A DNA stretch of 64,000 nt from Bryobacterales bacterium. GTDB lineage: Bacteria; Acidobacteriota; Terriglobia; Bryobacterales; Bryobacteraceae. The notes under the pieces are model-generated. The model had not been told where the DNA came from. It worked only from the letters and a program-made list of their open reading frames with translations, and did not search any database. The position numbers and the translations under genes are program-made. The stretch is taken from positions 1 through 64,000 of the forward strand of contig JADLDI010000078.1 in NCBI GenBank assembly GCA_020846745.1, written 5' to 3'. Shown here piece after piece: positions 14,960-24,606 of this stretch; position 1 is the first letter of the stretch; each line of letters starts with the position of its first letter.

Positions 14960-16591
14960 ATGTCGTCGTCTGAAGTCGCCTGGGCCGGGCTGGCGGACCG
15001 GGAATACCGGGCACAGTTTCTGTTGGAAGTGGCGAAAGCCGCGACGTCGCACCTCGAACTCGCGGACGTGCTGGAGGCTGTTTGTGAGGCGTTGCATCCG
15101 CGGCTGCAGTTCGATTCCATCGGTCTACTGGTGAATGAAGAAGGATACGTCCGCCTGCACTCGCTCTATGTACGCGATACGCCGCGGATGCCGGGCGAAA
15201 GCGTCTCGAGTTTGATCGCGCGTGTGCGGGCGAAGCGCCCTGGCGCGGTGAAGGGCGGCGTGATCCTGCAAATCCCGTTGTCGGATTCCTGCGTGGGCCA
15301 GTTTCTCCAATCATCGGCGCCATACGTATCCGACGATTTGGCCGTGTCCACACGCTTCCCGGAAGAGGAGTTGTTGCGGCAAGCGGAGATACGAAACTAC
15401 GTCAGCCTGCCTTTGACCAAGCACGGCCGGCTACTGGGGGCGGTCCATTACATGTCGCGACGGCCGTTACGCGTCCGCGACGAGGAGTTGCAACTGCTGA
15501 CCGACGCATCGGCAATCGTTTCGATCGCGGTAGCGAATGCGCTGGCGTATGAAGAGATCAAGGTGCTGCAGGAACGGCTTAAGAACGAAAACGAAGCACT
15601 GCAGGATGAGATCGAGCGCGGCTCGATGTATGAGGAAATCGTCGGATCGTCGCCCGCGCTGATGGAAGTGTTGGAGAGCGTGGACAAGGTGGCGCCGACC
15701 GAAGCGACGGTACTGCTGACGGGCGAAACCGGGACCGGCAAGGAACTGGTGGCGCGAGCGATCCATCGCCGATCGCCCCGTGCCGAGCGGGCGATGGTGA
15801 AGGTGAATTGCGCGGCGCTGCCGCAGGAACTGATCGCGAGCGAGTTGTTTGGTCACGAAAAAGGGGCGTTCACGGGCGCACTGCAACGGCGGACCGGGCG
15901 GTTTGAAGCAGCCGACGGCGGGACGATTTTTCTGGACGAAATCGGCGACCTGCCTGCGGAGATGCAGGTGGCCCTGCTGCGTGTGCTGCAGGAACGCGAG
16001 TTTGAGCGCGTCGGCGGCAACACGACCATTCCGGTGGATGTTCGGGTGATCGCCGCGACCAACCGCGACCTGGCGCGTGATGTCGCGGAAGGGCGCTTTC
16101 GCGAGGATCTGTTCTACCGCTTGAACGTGTTTCCGATTCACTGCCCGGCGCTGCGCGAGCGGCGCGACGACATACCGCTCCTGGTGGAATATTTCATGGC
16201 GCGGTTCGCGGCGCGAATGGGCAGGCGGATCGACCATATCGAGAGCAAATCGTTCGAATGCATGCTCAACTACTCGTGGCCGGGGAACATTCGAGAATTG
16301 CAGAATATCGTGGAGCGTGCGGTGATTGTCGCGGAGGGGCGCACACTTCGGATTGAACCGGGAATGATCGGTAAGCGTGCACCGGCGCCGCAACCGGAAT
16401 CGCTGCACGAGCCTCCTTCAGCGTTACGGCAACGGCAGCGGGCTGAGATCGAAGAAGTACTGCGGCATACCGGGGGCAGAGTATCCGGCCCAAACGGCGC
16501 GGCGGTCCGGCTCGGTGTGCCCGCCTCAACACTGGAATCGCGCATTCGCAACCTCGGTATCAACAAGCACGCTTTCCGCTGGTTGGGATAA
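14960..16591 (+). CDS. GAF-domain sigma-54-dependent activator
   Basis: 543 aa. N-terminal GAF sensor (about 20-195), a short coiled coil (LKNENEALQDEIERG), AAA+ domain (about 220-450) with Walker A GETGTGKE and the sigma-54 contact loop GAFTGA, and a C-terminal Fis-type HTH (about 495-540). It opens RpoN promoters in response to a ligand sensed by the GAF domain, as in FhlA/NorR-type proteins. The STAS-like gene and RND efflux operon follow on the same strand, but I could not find a convincing -24/-12 promoter before them. Confidence 0.92.
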   Translation: MSSSEVAWAGLADREYRAQFLLEVAKAATSHLELADVLEAVCEALHPRLQFDSIGLLVNEEGYVRLHSLYVRDTPRMPGESVSSLIARVRAKRPGAVKGGVILQIPLSDSCVGQFLQSSAPYVSDDLAVSTRFPEEELLRQAEIRNYVSLPLTKHGRLLGAVHYMSRRPLRVRDEELQLLTDASAIVSIAVANALAYEEIKVLQERLKNENEALQDEIERGSMYEEIVGSSPALMEVLESVDKVAPTEATVLLTGETGTGKELVARAIHRRSPRAERAMVKVNCAALPQELIASELFGHEKGAFTGALQRRTGRFEAADGGTIFLDEIGDLPAEMQVALLRVLQEREFERVGGNTTIPVDVRVIAATNRDLARDVAEGRFREDLFYRLNVFPIHCPALRERRDDIPLLVEYFMARFAARMGRRIDHIESKSFECMLNYSWPGNIRELQNIVERAVIVAEGRTLRIEPGMIGKRAPAPQPESLHEPPSALRQRQRAEIEEVLRHTGGRVSGPNGAAVRLGVPASTLESRIRNLGINKHAFRWLG

Positions 16592-16632
16592 AACACAGGT
16601 GACTGGACCTTCGCGTGCGTTAGTAGGTGGCG

Positions 16633-16914
16633 ATGGACCTTTTCCGCCTCGAAATTGTTTCAGAAACACAGGAGTCGACAACAGTTGCCCTGTTCGGCCA
16701 CATGCAACGCCTGCACGTGGCTGAACTGGAGGTGTTGCTGAAAGACCATTCCACCCGGAAGACGCACGTGACGCTGGACTTAGGTTCGCTACAACTACTC
16801 GACCGCGAGGCAGCCTGCTATCTCGGACGGCTCTGCGGAACCGGAGTCACATTGCGGAACTGTTCGGCGTTCGTGAGCCGTTGGGTTAATCAGTGCGGCG
16901 CCGCTACTTCGTGA
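16633..16914 (+). CDS. Small STAS-like protein
   Basis: 93 aa, ATG at 16633 preceded by AGGTGG. The sequence (VTLDLGSLQLLDREAACYL, then GVTLRNCSAFV) has the strand-helix pattern of STAS domains, with a Leu-Asp-Arg at the usual phosphorylation region; single-domain STAS proteins often act as anti-anti-sigma factors or sensors. No anti-sigma factor is nearby. Lies between the GAF-sigma54 activator and the efflux operon. Confidence 0.6.
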   Translation: MDLFRLEIVSETQESTTVALFGHMQRLHVAELEVLLKDHSTRKTHVTLDLGSLQLLDREAACYLGRLCGTGVTLRNCSAFVSRWVNQCGAATS

Positions 16915-17056
16915 AAAGTTCGTGAATTTGTCGTGGATTTTTCGCGAATAGATGTTCGGTCCGATTCTGTGGAAAGCGGCGTTTGGATCTTTAAATTCGC
17001 ATTTTGAATAAGTTAGGGGTATGGCCAGCGGGATGCATTCTCAACGTGGAACTCAT
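16915..17056. other. Leader region of the RND efflux operon
   Basis: No gene. It is more AT-rich than the flanks and probably carries the efflux operon promoter. I did not find a -24/-12 RpoN promoter with the required spacing, nor an obvious TetR-type palindrome. Confidence 0.4.
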
Positions 17057-18370
17057 ATGACTATAGAAGGTTACTTGTCGCGGCGAGTCTTGGCCGTGAT
17101 GTTCGCGGCGGCTGTGCTCGCGGGGTGTCAGCGGGCGGACAGCAAGCAGGCTGCGGCTGCCGGACCGATGCCGGCGCTACCGGTGTCGGTGATCACGGTA
17201 CAGCCTGAAAACACGCCCATCTATCGGGACTATGCGGCGCAGACGTTTGCACGCGACATGGTTGAAGTCCGCGGAAGGGTGGAAGGCAATATCGAGAAGC
17301 GGCTGTTCAAAGTCGGCTCAGATGTTCGCCAGGGAGACGTGTTGTACGTGCTCGATTTGCGCCCATACCAGGCCGCAGTGGACAAGGCGCGGGGCGATTT
17401 ACATCAGAGTCAGGCATCGGAGGAGTTTGCGCGCCAGCAGGTTGCGCTGTTGCAGGCGGAAGCCGACCTGGCGCAAGCTCGAGCCAACCTCGTCAAAGCG
17501 CAACAGGATGTGAAGCGCTTAGAGCCGCTGGTGAAAGAAGATGCCGCGCCGCAGCAGGACCTGGATAATGCTATTGCGGCTTTGAAGGCCAACGAAGCCA
17601 ATGTGAAGGCGCGCGAGGCGAACGTGCAGCAAATCCGGTTGTCGACCAAAGCGCAACTCGGAACGTCGCAGGCGCAAGTATCTTCGAACAGCGCGCTCGT
17701 GCGCACCGCAGAACTGAATCTGGAGTACGCCACCATTCGCGCGCCAATCAGCGGCCGCATCGGCGACAGCCTGGTGCAGGTAGGTGGACTGGTATCGCCC
17801 AGTTCGCCGCAGCCGCTGACGACGATCGTTCCGCTCGACCCGATTTGGGTTCGTTTCAAAGTCAGCGAAGCGGAGTATTTCCAATACCGCGAGCGGGGCG
17901 CGCTGAACGGCAAGTCGCAATTGCCGCTGGAACTGGTGCTGGCTGACGGATCGGTCCATCCGCAGCGGGGCAGGATCGAAAACACCGTCAACCAGGTGGA
18001 CCCGAAGACGGGAACCTTGGAACTGCAGGCGACCTTTCCGAATCCACAGCGGTCCATCCTGCCCGGCCAGTTCGGGCGGGTGCGCGTGAGCATTCGCGAC
18101 CGGCAGAACGCACTGCTGATCCCGCAGCGGGCCGTGACCGAGTTGCAGGGCTTGCAGTCCGTGTTGACGGTTAGTCCGGAAAACAAGGTGCAGGCACGCG
18201 GCGTGTCGACGGGCGAGCGTGTGGGCGACCGGTGGGTGATCCTCGAAGGAATCAAGGCGGGCGACCGCGTGATTGTCGAGGGTGGCCAAAAGGCGCGGCC
18301 CGGGGCAACCGTTCAGCCGGAGCCTTATGCGCCTAAAGAGGTGGCGCCGACGGGCGGAGGAGCGCATTAG
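17057..18370 (+). CDS. RND efflux periplasmic adaptor (HlyD/AcrA family)
   Basis: 437 aa from ATG at 17057, which fits the lipoprotein signal MTIEGYLSRRVLAVMF...LAGC; an upstream ATG at 17021 would add 12 residues. Lipoyl/barrel-sandwich halves surround a long coiled-coil hairpin (about 95-200, rich in Gln, Ala and Glu), followed by the beta-barrel and membrane-proximal domains (GDRVIVEGGQKARPGA). It bridges the inner-membrane pump and outer-membrane channel coded just downstream (3-bp gap, then ATGA overlap). Confidence 0.94.
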   Translation: MTIEGYLSRRVLAVMFAAAVLAGCQRADSKQAAAAGPMPALPVSVITVQPENTPIYRDYAAQTFARDMVEVRGRVEGNIEKRLFKVGSDVRQGDVLYVLDLRPYQAAVDKARGDLHQSQASEEFARQQVALLQAEADLAQARANLVKAQQDVKRLEPLVKEDAAPQQDLDNAIAALKANEANVKAREANVQQIRLSTKAQLGTSQAQVSSNSALVRTAELNLEYATIRAPISGRIGDSLVQVGGLVSPSSPQPLTTIVPLDPIWVRFKVSEAEYFQYRERGALNGKSQLPLELVLADGSVHPQRGRIENTVNQVDPKTGTLELQATFPNPQRSILPGQFGRVRVSIRDRQNALLIPQRAVTELQGLQSVLTVSPENKVQARGVSTGERVGDRWVILEGIKAGDRVIVEGGQKARPGATVQPEPYAPKEVAPTGGGAH

Positions 18371-18373
18371 TTT

Positions 18374-21300
18374 ATGGCACGATTTTTCGTCGACCGCCCG
18401 GTTTTCGCCATCGTCATCGCGCTCGTGATCGTCATTCTGGGCGCCGTGGCCATTCCCACGCTACCGGTGGCGACTTATCCGGAAGTCGTTCCTCCGGTGG
18501 TCCAGATCATTGCCACGTATCGCGGTGGAAACGCACAAGACCTGGAGAAAACCGTCGCACAGCCGATTGAACAGCAGTTAGTCGGCCTGGACGGTATGTT
18601 GTACTTTTATTCGCGCAGCTCGAACGACGGTGTGCTGACCATCGATGTCACTTACGAGTTAGGAACGGACATCGACATGGCGACCGTACGTACGCAGAAT
18701 AAGGTGAACCTGGCGCTGCCATCGCTGCCGCCGGAAGTGCAGCGTGTCGGTGTCACGGTAAAGAAGGTTTCGTCGGCGTTTCTCTTTGCGGTGGCCGTTA
18801 CTTCGAACGACGACCGGTACGACTCGCTGTTCCTATCTAACTTCGCGACCATCAACTTACTCGACAAGGTCGGCAGTATTCCGGGTGTCGGCGATGCCAT
18901 GATCGGCGCGCGCCAGGACTATGGCATGCGTGTCTGGATCGATCCGGACAAAATGGCGAAGCTCGGGTTAACGGCAACGGACGTAAATACGGCGATTCAG
19001 GCGCAGAACCGGCAGAATCCGGCCGGCGCGATCGGGCAGGCGCCGGCGCCGCAAGGGACCGACTTCCAATACCCGGTGACCGCGTCGGGGCGGCTGCTCG
19101 AGCCGCAGCAGTTTGAAAACATCATTGTGCGGGCGCAGGCTGACGGGTCGTTGCTGCGGCTGCGCGATATCGGGCGCGTGGAGTTAGGGGCGCAGGATTA
19201 TAAAGGATTCAACCGCATGAGCGGCAAGCCCGCGGCGGTAATGATCGTTTACCTGTCGCCGGGCGCGAATGCCGTCGAAACAGGCGACCGTGTAAAGAAG
19301 TTCCTGGAGGACGCCAAGCGAAACTTCCCCGAAGGGATCGATTACACCATCAGTTACGATGCGACGCTGTTTCCGCGAGCCGCCATCGCCGATGTGCTGA
19401 AGACCCTGTTTGAAGCCATTCTGCTCGTCATCTTAGTGGTGTTCGTGTTCCTGCAGAATTGGCGGGCGACGCTGATTCCACTGCTCGCGGTGCCGGTTTC
19501 GATTATCGGTACGTTTGCCGTATTCCCGTTCCTCGGGTTCAGCATCAACATGACCAGTATGTTCGGGTTGGTGCTGGCCATCGGAATCGTCGTCGACGAC
19601 GCGATTGTCGTGGTGGAAGCGGTGCAGCACAACATCGACCACGGCATGACGCCGCGCGACGCCACGATTAAGGCGATGAGCGAGGTGTCGGGTCCGGTGG
19701 TGGCCATCGCGCTTGTGTTGAGCGCGGTCTTCATCCCGGTGGCCTTCCTGGGCGGCATTAGCGGCCAGATCTACCGGCAGTTCGCGTTGACCATCGCGGT
19801 CTCGGTGCTGCTTTCCGCACTTTGTGCGTTGACCTTGAGCCCGGCGCTCAGTGCGATGATTTTGCGGCCCGAAAAGACCAATCGAGGTCTGCTGGGCAAG
19901 TTCTTCGGTTGGTTTAATGTCGCATTCGATCGGGCCACCAACACCTACATCGGCGGTGTCAAGGTGTTTATCCGTCGTGCCGCATTCTCAATGCTGATCC
20001 TGGCTGGTTTCTATGCGGCGACCGTCGGCCTGTTCAGGACCGTGCCCACCGGGTTCCTACCTGATGAAGATCAGGGTGTGCTGTTCGTGTCGGTGCGCTT
20101 GCCCGACGGCGCGTCGCTGAACCGGACGGACCTGGTGACCCGCGAAGTCGAGAAACGTCTGCTGGCCATTCCCGGTATCACCCGCACCACCGTGCTAGGC
20201 GGGCTGGATGTGACCACGCGCACGAATAACTCAAACGTTGCCACTGTCATCGCGGCGCTAACGCCTTGGGACGAACGTAAGTCGCATGACTTACAGTTCC
20301 GCGAGATTCTGAACCAGACCAATATGCGCCTGTTTCCGATTAAGGAGGCGGTGGTGTTCGGATTTGGACTGCCGCCGATCCTTGGCTTGGGTACGGCGGG
20401 TGGCTTCGAATTCATGTTGCAGGACCGCGCAGGCGGCGAAATGCAGGCCCTTTCGGATGCCATGCAACGGATGATCGATGAAGCACGCAAAGACCCGAGC
20501 CTGGCTACGGTGATGAGCGCCTTCCGCGTGTCGATTCCGGGGTACCATGTCGATCTCGACATCGATAAAGCCCAAACATTGGGCATCTCGACTACGCAGG
20601 TCTACGACTCGCTCCAGACTTTCCTGGGCGGGCTTTACGTGAACGACTTCAATCGGTTCGGCCGGACGTGGCGTGTGATTATGCAGGCGGAGCCGGAACT
20701 ACGCGCAAAGCCGGAGGATGTGGACCGCTTCTATGTCCGCTCCGGCAGCGGTGACATGGTTCCGTTGAGCACGATGCTGAAGATCACAGCTACCAGTTCG
20801 CCCGACGTCGTCTACAGGTATAACCGGTATCGCGCGGCCAGCATCATCGGCTCTGCGGCGCCCGGCGCGAGTTCCGGGCAAGCGGTGGCGGCCATGGAAC
20901 GCATTGCGCGCAACGTGCTGCCGCAAGGGTTCGACTTCGAATGGACGGGAACCGTGTTCCAGCAGAAATTGTCGGAAGGCAAGGAGCTTTACATCTTCGG
21001 ATTTGCCGCCTTGCTCGTCTTCCTGTTTCTGGCCGCGTTGTATGAAAGCTGGGTAATTCCTTTGGCTGTGGTGCTGGCAATCCCGATCGGTGTGTTAGGT
21101 GCGCTACTCGGGTTACTGACGCGCAGTTATGCCTACGACATTTACGCACAGATCGGTATCGTCACGCTGATCGGACTGGCTTCAAAGAACGCGATTTTGA
21201 TCGTCGAGTTCGCCAAATTGAAGCACGAAGAAGGGCATTCGGTTATTGACGCAGCCATCGAGGCGGCCCGCCTGCGCATGCGCCCGATCATTATGACGTC

Positions 21301-21526
21301 GTTCGCCTTTATCCTGGGCGTGGTGCCGCTGCTCTATGCGTCCGGAGCGGGTGGCGCATCGCGGCGAGCGCTGGGAACTACAGTGTTTGCCGGAATGTCG
21401 GCAGCCACGATGATCGCGGTGTTCATCGTGCCGGTTCTATATGTGCTGGCGCAGCGCTTTGTGGAGTCCGGCAGGAAGGTGGATGCGAGTGCCCCGACAA
21501 GCGGCATCACAGGAGCCGAAGCATGA
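18374..21526 (+). CDS. RND efflux transporter (AcrB/MexB, HAE1 family)
   Basis: 1050 aa, full length for a hydrophobe/amphiphile efflux pump. N-terminal RPVFAIV helix, two large periplasmic porter halves, and 12 TM segments. The proton-relay residues are visible as the DD pair in GIVVDDAIVVVE and the Lys in ASKNAILIVEF. Driven by proton influx, it exports drugs, dyes or detergents through the cognate outer-membrane factor. Middle gene of a three-gene operon. Confidence 0.96.
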   Translation: MARFFVDRPVFAIVIALVIVILGAVAIPTLPVATYPEVVPPVVQIIATYRGGNAQDLEKTVAQPIEQQLVGLDGMLYFYSRSSNDGVLTIDVTYELGTDIDMATVRTQNKVNLALPSLPPEVQRVGVTVKKVSSAFLFAVAVTSNDDRYDSLFLSNFATINLLDKVGSIPGVGDAMIGARQDYGMRVWIDPDKMAKLGLTATDVNTAIQAQNRQNPAGAIGQAPAPQGTDFQYPVTASGRLLEPQQFENIIVRAQADGSLLRLRDIGRVELGAQDYKGFNRMSGKPAAVMIVYLSPGANAVETGDRVKKFLEDAKRNFPEGIDYTISYDATLFPRAAIADVLKTLFEAILLVILVVFVFLQNWRATLIPLLAVPVSIIGTFAVFPFLGFSINMTSMFGLVLAIGIVVDDAIVVVEAVQHNIDHGMTPRDATIKAMSEVSGPVVAIALVLSAVFIPVAFLGGISGQIYRQFALTIAVSVLLSALCALTLSPALSAMILRPEKTNRGLLGKFFGWFNVAFDRATNTYIGGVKVFIRRAAFSMLILAGFYAATVGLFRTVPTGFLPDEDQGVLFVSVRLPDGASLNRTDLVTREVEKRLLAIPGITRTTVLGGLDVTTRTNNSNVATVIAALTPWDERKSHDLQFREILNQTNMRLFPIKEAVVFGFGLPPILGLGTAGGFEFMLQDRAGGEMQALSDAMQRMIDEARKDPSLATVMSAFRVSIPGYHVDLDIDKAQTLGISTTQVYDSLQTFLGGLYVNDFNRFGRTWRVIMQAEPELRAKPEDVDRFYVRSGSGDMVPLSTMLKITATSSPDVVYRYNRYRAASIIGSAAPGASSGQAVAAMERIARNVLPQGFDFEWTGTVFQQKLSEGKELYIFGFAALLVFLFLAALYESWVIPLAVVLAIPIGVLGALLGLLTRSYAYDIYAQIGIVTLIGLASKNAILIVEFAKLKHEEGHSVIDAAIEAARLRMRPIIMTSFAFILGVVPLLYASGAGGASRRALGTTVFAGMSAATMIAVFIVPVLYVLAQRFVESGRKVDASAPTSGITGAEA

Positions 21527-22917
21527 CACGCATCACACTATTGATAGCGATTGTTACGTTAACCGGCTGTGCCGTCGGGCCGAACTACAAGCGGCCCGTG
21601 GTGCAGGCGCCGGGACAGTTTCGCGGGGCGACGCTTCCCGCATCAGAGGTTTCACTCGCCGATACGTCTCTCGAACAGAAGTTTGGCGATCCCGTACTGA
21701 CCAAGCTTATCGAGACCGCCATCCGGCAGAACTTCGACTTGCGCGCGGCGACAGAACGGGTTTCGCAAGCACGCGCGCAGTATGGCATTGCGCGGTCGGC
21801 TTTGTATCCGGATGTGAGCTTTGGAGCGCAGCACACGAGCAGCCGGACCTCGACCATCGGGTCGGCTGTGTTCCTTCCCCGTGGGCTCGACCTGGACGTA
21901 AGTTACACGCAGGGCGGCTTCGGCCTAAGCTGGGAACTCGACATCTGGGGCCGTGTTCGCCGTCTGAAAGAAGCCGCCCTTGCGGAGTATCTGGCGACGG
22001 AGGCAGCACGGCAGGGCATTCAGACTTCGGTCGTGTCGGAAGTAACACGGAGTTATTTCCTGCTGCGCGCGGCCGATCTGGAGTTAGAGATCGCACGAAA
22101 GACTCGCGAGACCGCTAACAATGGCCTGCGGCTGACAGAGGTGCGGCGCAAAGCGGGCGCGGCCAGCGGATTGGATGTGAGCCAGGCAGAGCAGTTACTA
22201 CGCACGGCGAACGCGCAGATCGCCGCTTCCGAGCGTGCCGTTACGCTCGCGGAGAACGCGCTGAGCCTGCTGTTGGGCCAGGGGCCGGGTCCGATCGAGC
22301 GAGGCAAAAGGCTTGAAGAATTTACGGCGCCGGCCGAGGCTCCGGCAGGTCTGCCGTCGTCCTTGCTCGAACGGCGGCCCGACATTCGCCAGGCGGAACA
22401 AACGCTGATCGCCGCCAACGCACGCATCGGCGCGGCGCGGGCGCGCTACTTCCCGCAGATCACTCTCACCGGACTGCTGGGCGCGCAAAGCCGGTACCTG
22501 GAGCAATTGTTCACTGGTCCGGGCCGGATGTGGAACTTCACGCCGTCGTTCACCGAACCGATCTTCAACGCGGGGCGCATCCGGGCCGGCGTGCGGTTCA
22601 GTGAAGCCCAGCAGCGCGAGGCAGCCGTCGACTATGACCGGACAATCCAGACGGCGTTTCGCGAAGTGTCGGACTCGTTGGTTTCACTATCGAAGACGCG
22701 GCAACAGCGCGAAGAGCAGCAGTTGCTGGTGGCGGCGCTGCAGGAGTCGACGCGGCTGTCGAACCTGCGGTATCGCGGCGGGCTCGACAGTTACCTTCAG
22801 GTGCTTGACGCCGAGCGAAATCTGTTCCAGGGTGAAATAGCGCTGACACAACTTCGCTATCAGGAACTGAACTCGGTGGTGCAGTTATATCGTGCGCTGG
22901 GAGGGGGCTGGCAGTGA
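21523..22917 (+). CDS. Outer-membrane efflux lipoprotein (NodT/OprM family)
   Basis: 464 aa, start overlaps the pump gene stop by ATGA. Lipoprotein signal ending VTLTGCAVGPNYKRP with Cys as the lipid-modified residue, and two outer-membrane efflux repeats with the typical LWELDIWGRVRR-type and ERRPDIRQAEQ motifs. It forms the trimeric channel of the tripartite pump. It converges on the symporter gene only 7 bp away. Confidence 0.94.
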   Translation: MTRITLLIAIVTLTGCAVGPNYKRPVVQAPGQFRGATLPASEVSLADTSLEQKFGDPVLTKLIETAIRQNFDLRAATERVSQARAQYGIARSALYPDVSFGAQHTSSRTSTIGSAVFLPRGLDLDVSYTQGGFGLSWELDIWGRVRRLKEAALAEYLATEAARQGIQTSVVSEVTRSYFLLRAADLELEIARKTRETANNGLRLTEVRRKAGAASGLDVSQAEQLLRTANAQIAASERAVTLAENALSLLLGQGPGPIERGKRLEEFTAPAEAPAGLPSSLLERRPDIRQAEQTLIAANARIGAARARYFPQITLTGLLGAQSRYLEQLFTGPGRMWNFTPSFTEPIFNAGRIRAGVRFSEAQQREAAVDYDRTIQTAFREVSDSLVSLSKTRQQREEQQLLVAALQESTRLSNLRYRGGLDSYLQVLDAERNLFQGEIALTQLRYQELNSVVQLYRALGGGWQ

Positions 22918-22924
22918 TGTGTGT

Positions 22925-24487
22925 CTACCGGAACCACCACCACAGCACGATGGTGCAGGCGAACAGGATCGCCGCCCAAACGCGGTAGTCCGACAGGCCT
23001 GTTCCGCCTTCGTGCTTGAACGAAGCGGTCGCGCTCTCGAGTTGGCTTTCGTGTGTGGCCTCGGTCGAGAGGCTGACCGCGATCATCACGATCGCCGCAC
23101 ACACCCACACGACGATTGCGCGATGGAGAAATGAGTGCATGTACGGGTGGGAGATGACCGGCAGCGATAGCTTCAGCGTCTGATCCAGAAACAAAACCAT
23201 CCCGAGGCCGAACCCGGCGGCGCCGCCCGCAATTGCTCCCGCGGTGTTACCACGCTTCCAGAGGATACCCAGGAAGATCACGGCCGACATGGGTGTGCAG
23301 AGATATGCCGAAATAAGTTGCAGGTAACTCCAGATCGTTACTGACAGTCCGACTAACGGTGCGGCCAGTACGCCGAGGATGGCCATAACGATGGTGACCT
23401 TACGCCCGATTGACACCTGTTCGACTTCAGACAGGTGCGGACGATAGCGCAGCACGAAATCGCGAACCACGAGCGTGGCGCTGGCGTTGTAACAGGCGCT
23501 CATCGACGACATCAGGATGGCGATCAGGCCGGCCAGCACCAGTCCGCGAAGGCCGATGGGGAGCAGGTCGCCGACCAGGCGCGGGTACGCCATATCGGGA
23601 CGGTCCAGATTCGGATAGAGCGCGCGGGCGATGACACCCGGCAACACCAGAATGAACGGGATCATGAGTTTCAGGAACCCGGCGAAGATCGCGCCTTTCT
23701 GCCCCTGATCGACGGTTCGCGCGCCGAGAACGCGCTGCACGTTCGTCTGATCCATGCACCAATAGAACATTCCGCCGAACAGGTTGCCGATCAGGAACCC
23801 GGTGACCGGTAATTCGGAATCGAGCGGTTTGACCATGCCGAGCAACGCCGGATCGACCCGGGCCGTGAGGCCGCTCCAGCCTCCAACCGCGAACAGTCCG
23901 GCGATGGTCAGGATGATGCTGCTGACGATCAGCCACGACCCTTGTACCATGTCGGCATAGACGACGGCGCGCAACCCGCCTTTCATCGTGTAGATCGCCG
24001 TGAAGGCCGAGAGCACGATCATCACCGCAATCTGATTCCAGCCGAACAGCAAAACGAACAGGAGTGACCCGGCCCACAGGTCGATGGCGTTCTTGGTCAG
24101 AACATTGATCACCAGAAGGTTGGCTGAGAGGAACGCGCGGAGGCTCCAGCCGAAGCGCCGCTCGAGAAACTCCGGGATTGTATAGATCCGGCTGCGCAGG
24201 TACTGGGGCGCGAACAAGGTCGCCAGGATAATCAGGCACCACGCCGCCATCCATTCGTATCCGCCGGTGACCATACCGATCCGGTAGCCGTCGCCCGCCA
24301 TGCCCACCACGTGTTCCGCCGAGATGTTGGAGGCGAGCAGCGACATGCCGATGAACGGCCAGCGCAGATCGCGACCGGCCAGGAAGTATTCGGCATCGGA
24401 TTGTTTCTTTCGCGCGGCCCGCAAGACGGCGCCGACAACCAGCAGAAGACTGATGAGAATGATTACGGAGTCGAGGATGCCTAACAC
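22925..24487 (-). CDS. Sodium:solute symporter (SSS family)
   Basis: 520 aa, GTG start. Around 13-14 TM segments, with the SSS signatures LLASNISAEHVVGMAG near the N-terminus, the GWNQIAVMI helix and GGLRAVVYADMVQ. Uses the Na+ gradient to import small solutes such as sugars, vitamins or amino acids; the substrate cannot be told. Single gene, divergent from the Nramp-like gene across a 119-bp spacer. Confidence 0.92.
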   Translation of the reverse strand: MLGILDSVIILISLLLVVGAVLRAARKKQSDAEYFLAGRDLRWPFIGMSLLASNISAEHVVGMAGDGYRIGMVTGGYEWMAAWCLIILATLFAPQYLRSRIYTIPEFLERRFGWSLRAFLSANLLVINVLTKNAIDLWAGSLLFVLLFGWNQIAVMIVLSAFTAIYTMKGGLRAVVYADMVQGSWLIVSSIILTIAGLFAVGGWSGLTARVDPALLGMVKPLDSELPVTGFLIGNLFGGMFYWCMDQTNVQRVLGARTVDQGQKGAIFAGFLKLMIPFILVLPGVIARALYPNLDRPDMAYPRLVGDLLPIGLRGLVLAGLIAILMSSMSACYNASATLVVRDFVLRYRPHLSEVEQVSIGRKVTIVMAILGVLAAPLVGLSVTIWSYLQLISAYLCTPMSAVIFLGILWKRGNTAGAIAGGAAGFGLGMVLFLDQTLKLSLPVISHPYMHSFLHRAIVVWVCAAIVMIAVSLSTEATHESQLESATASFKHEGGTGLSDYRVWAAILFACTIVLWWWFR

Positions 24488-24606
24488 GGTTGTTGTTCCT
24501 GCGAGCCGGGTGGGCCGGCCGAGCGTAACTTGTAGTGTACGCGGTTACTCAGCGGGCGTTGAGGTAATAGCGGTGGTTGGCAACGGCCGGGGGTGCGATA
24601 TGCTCG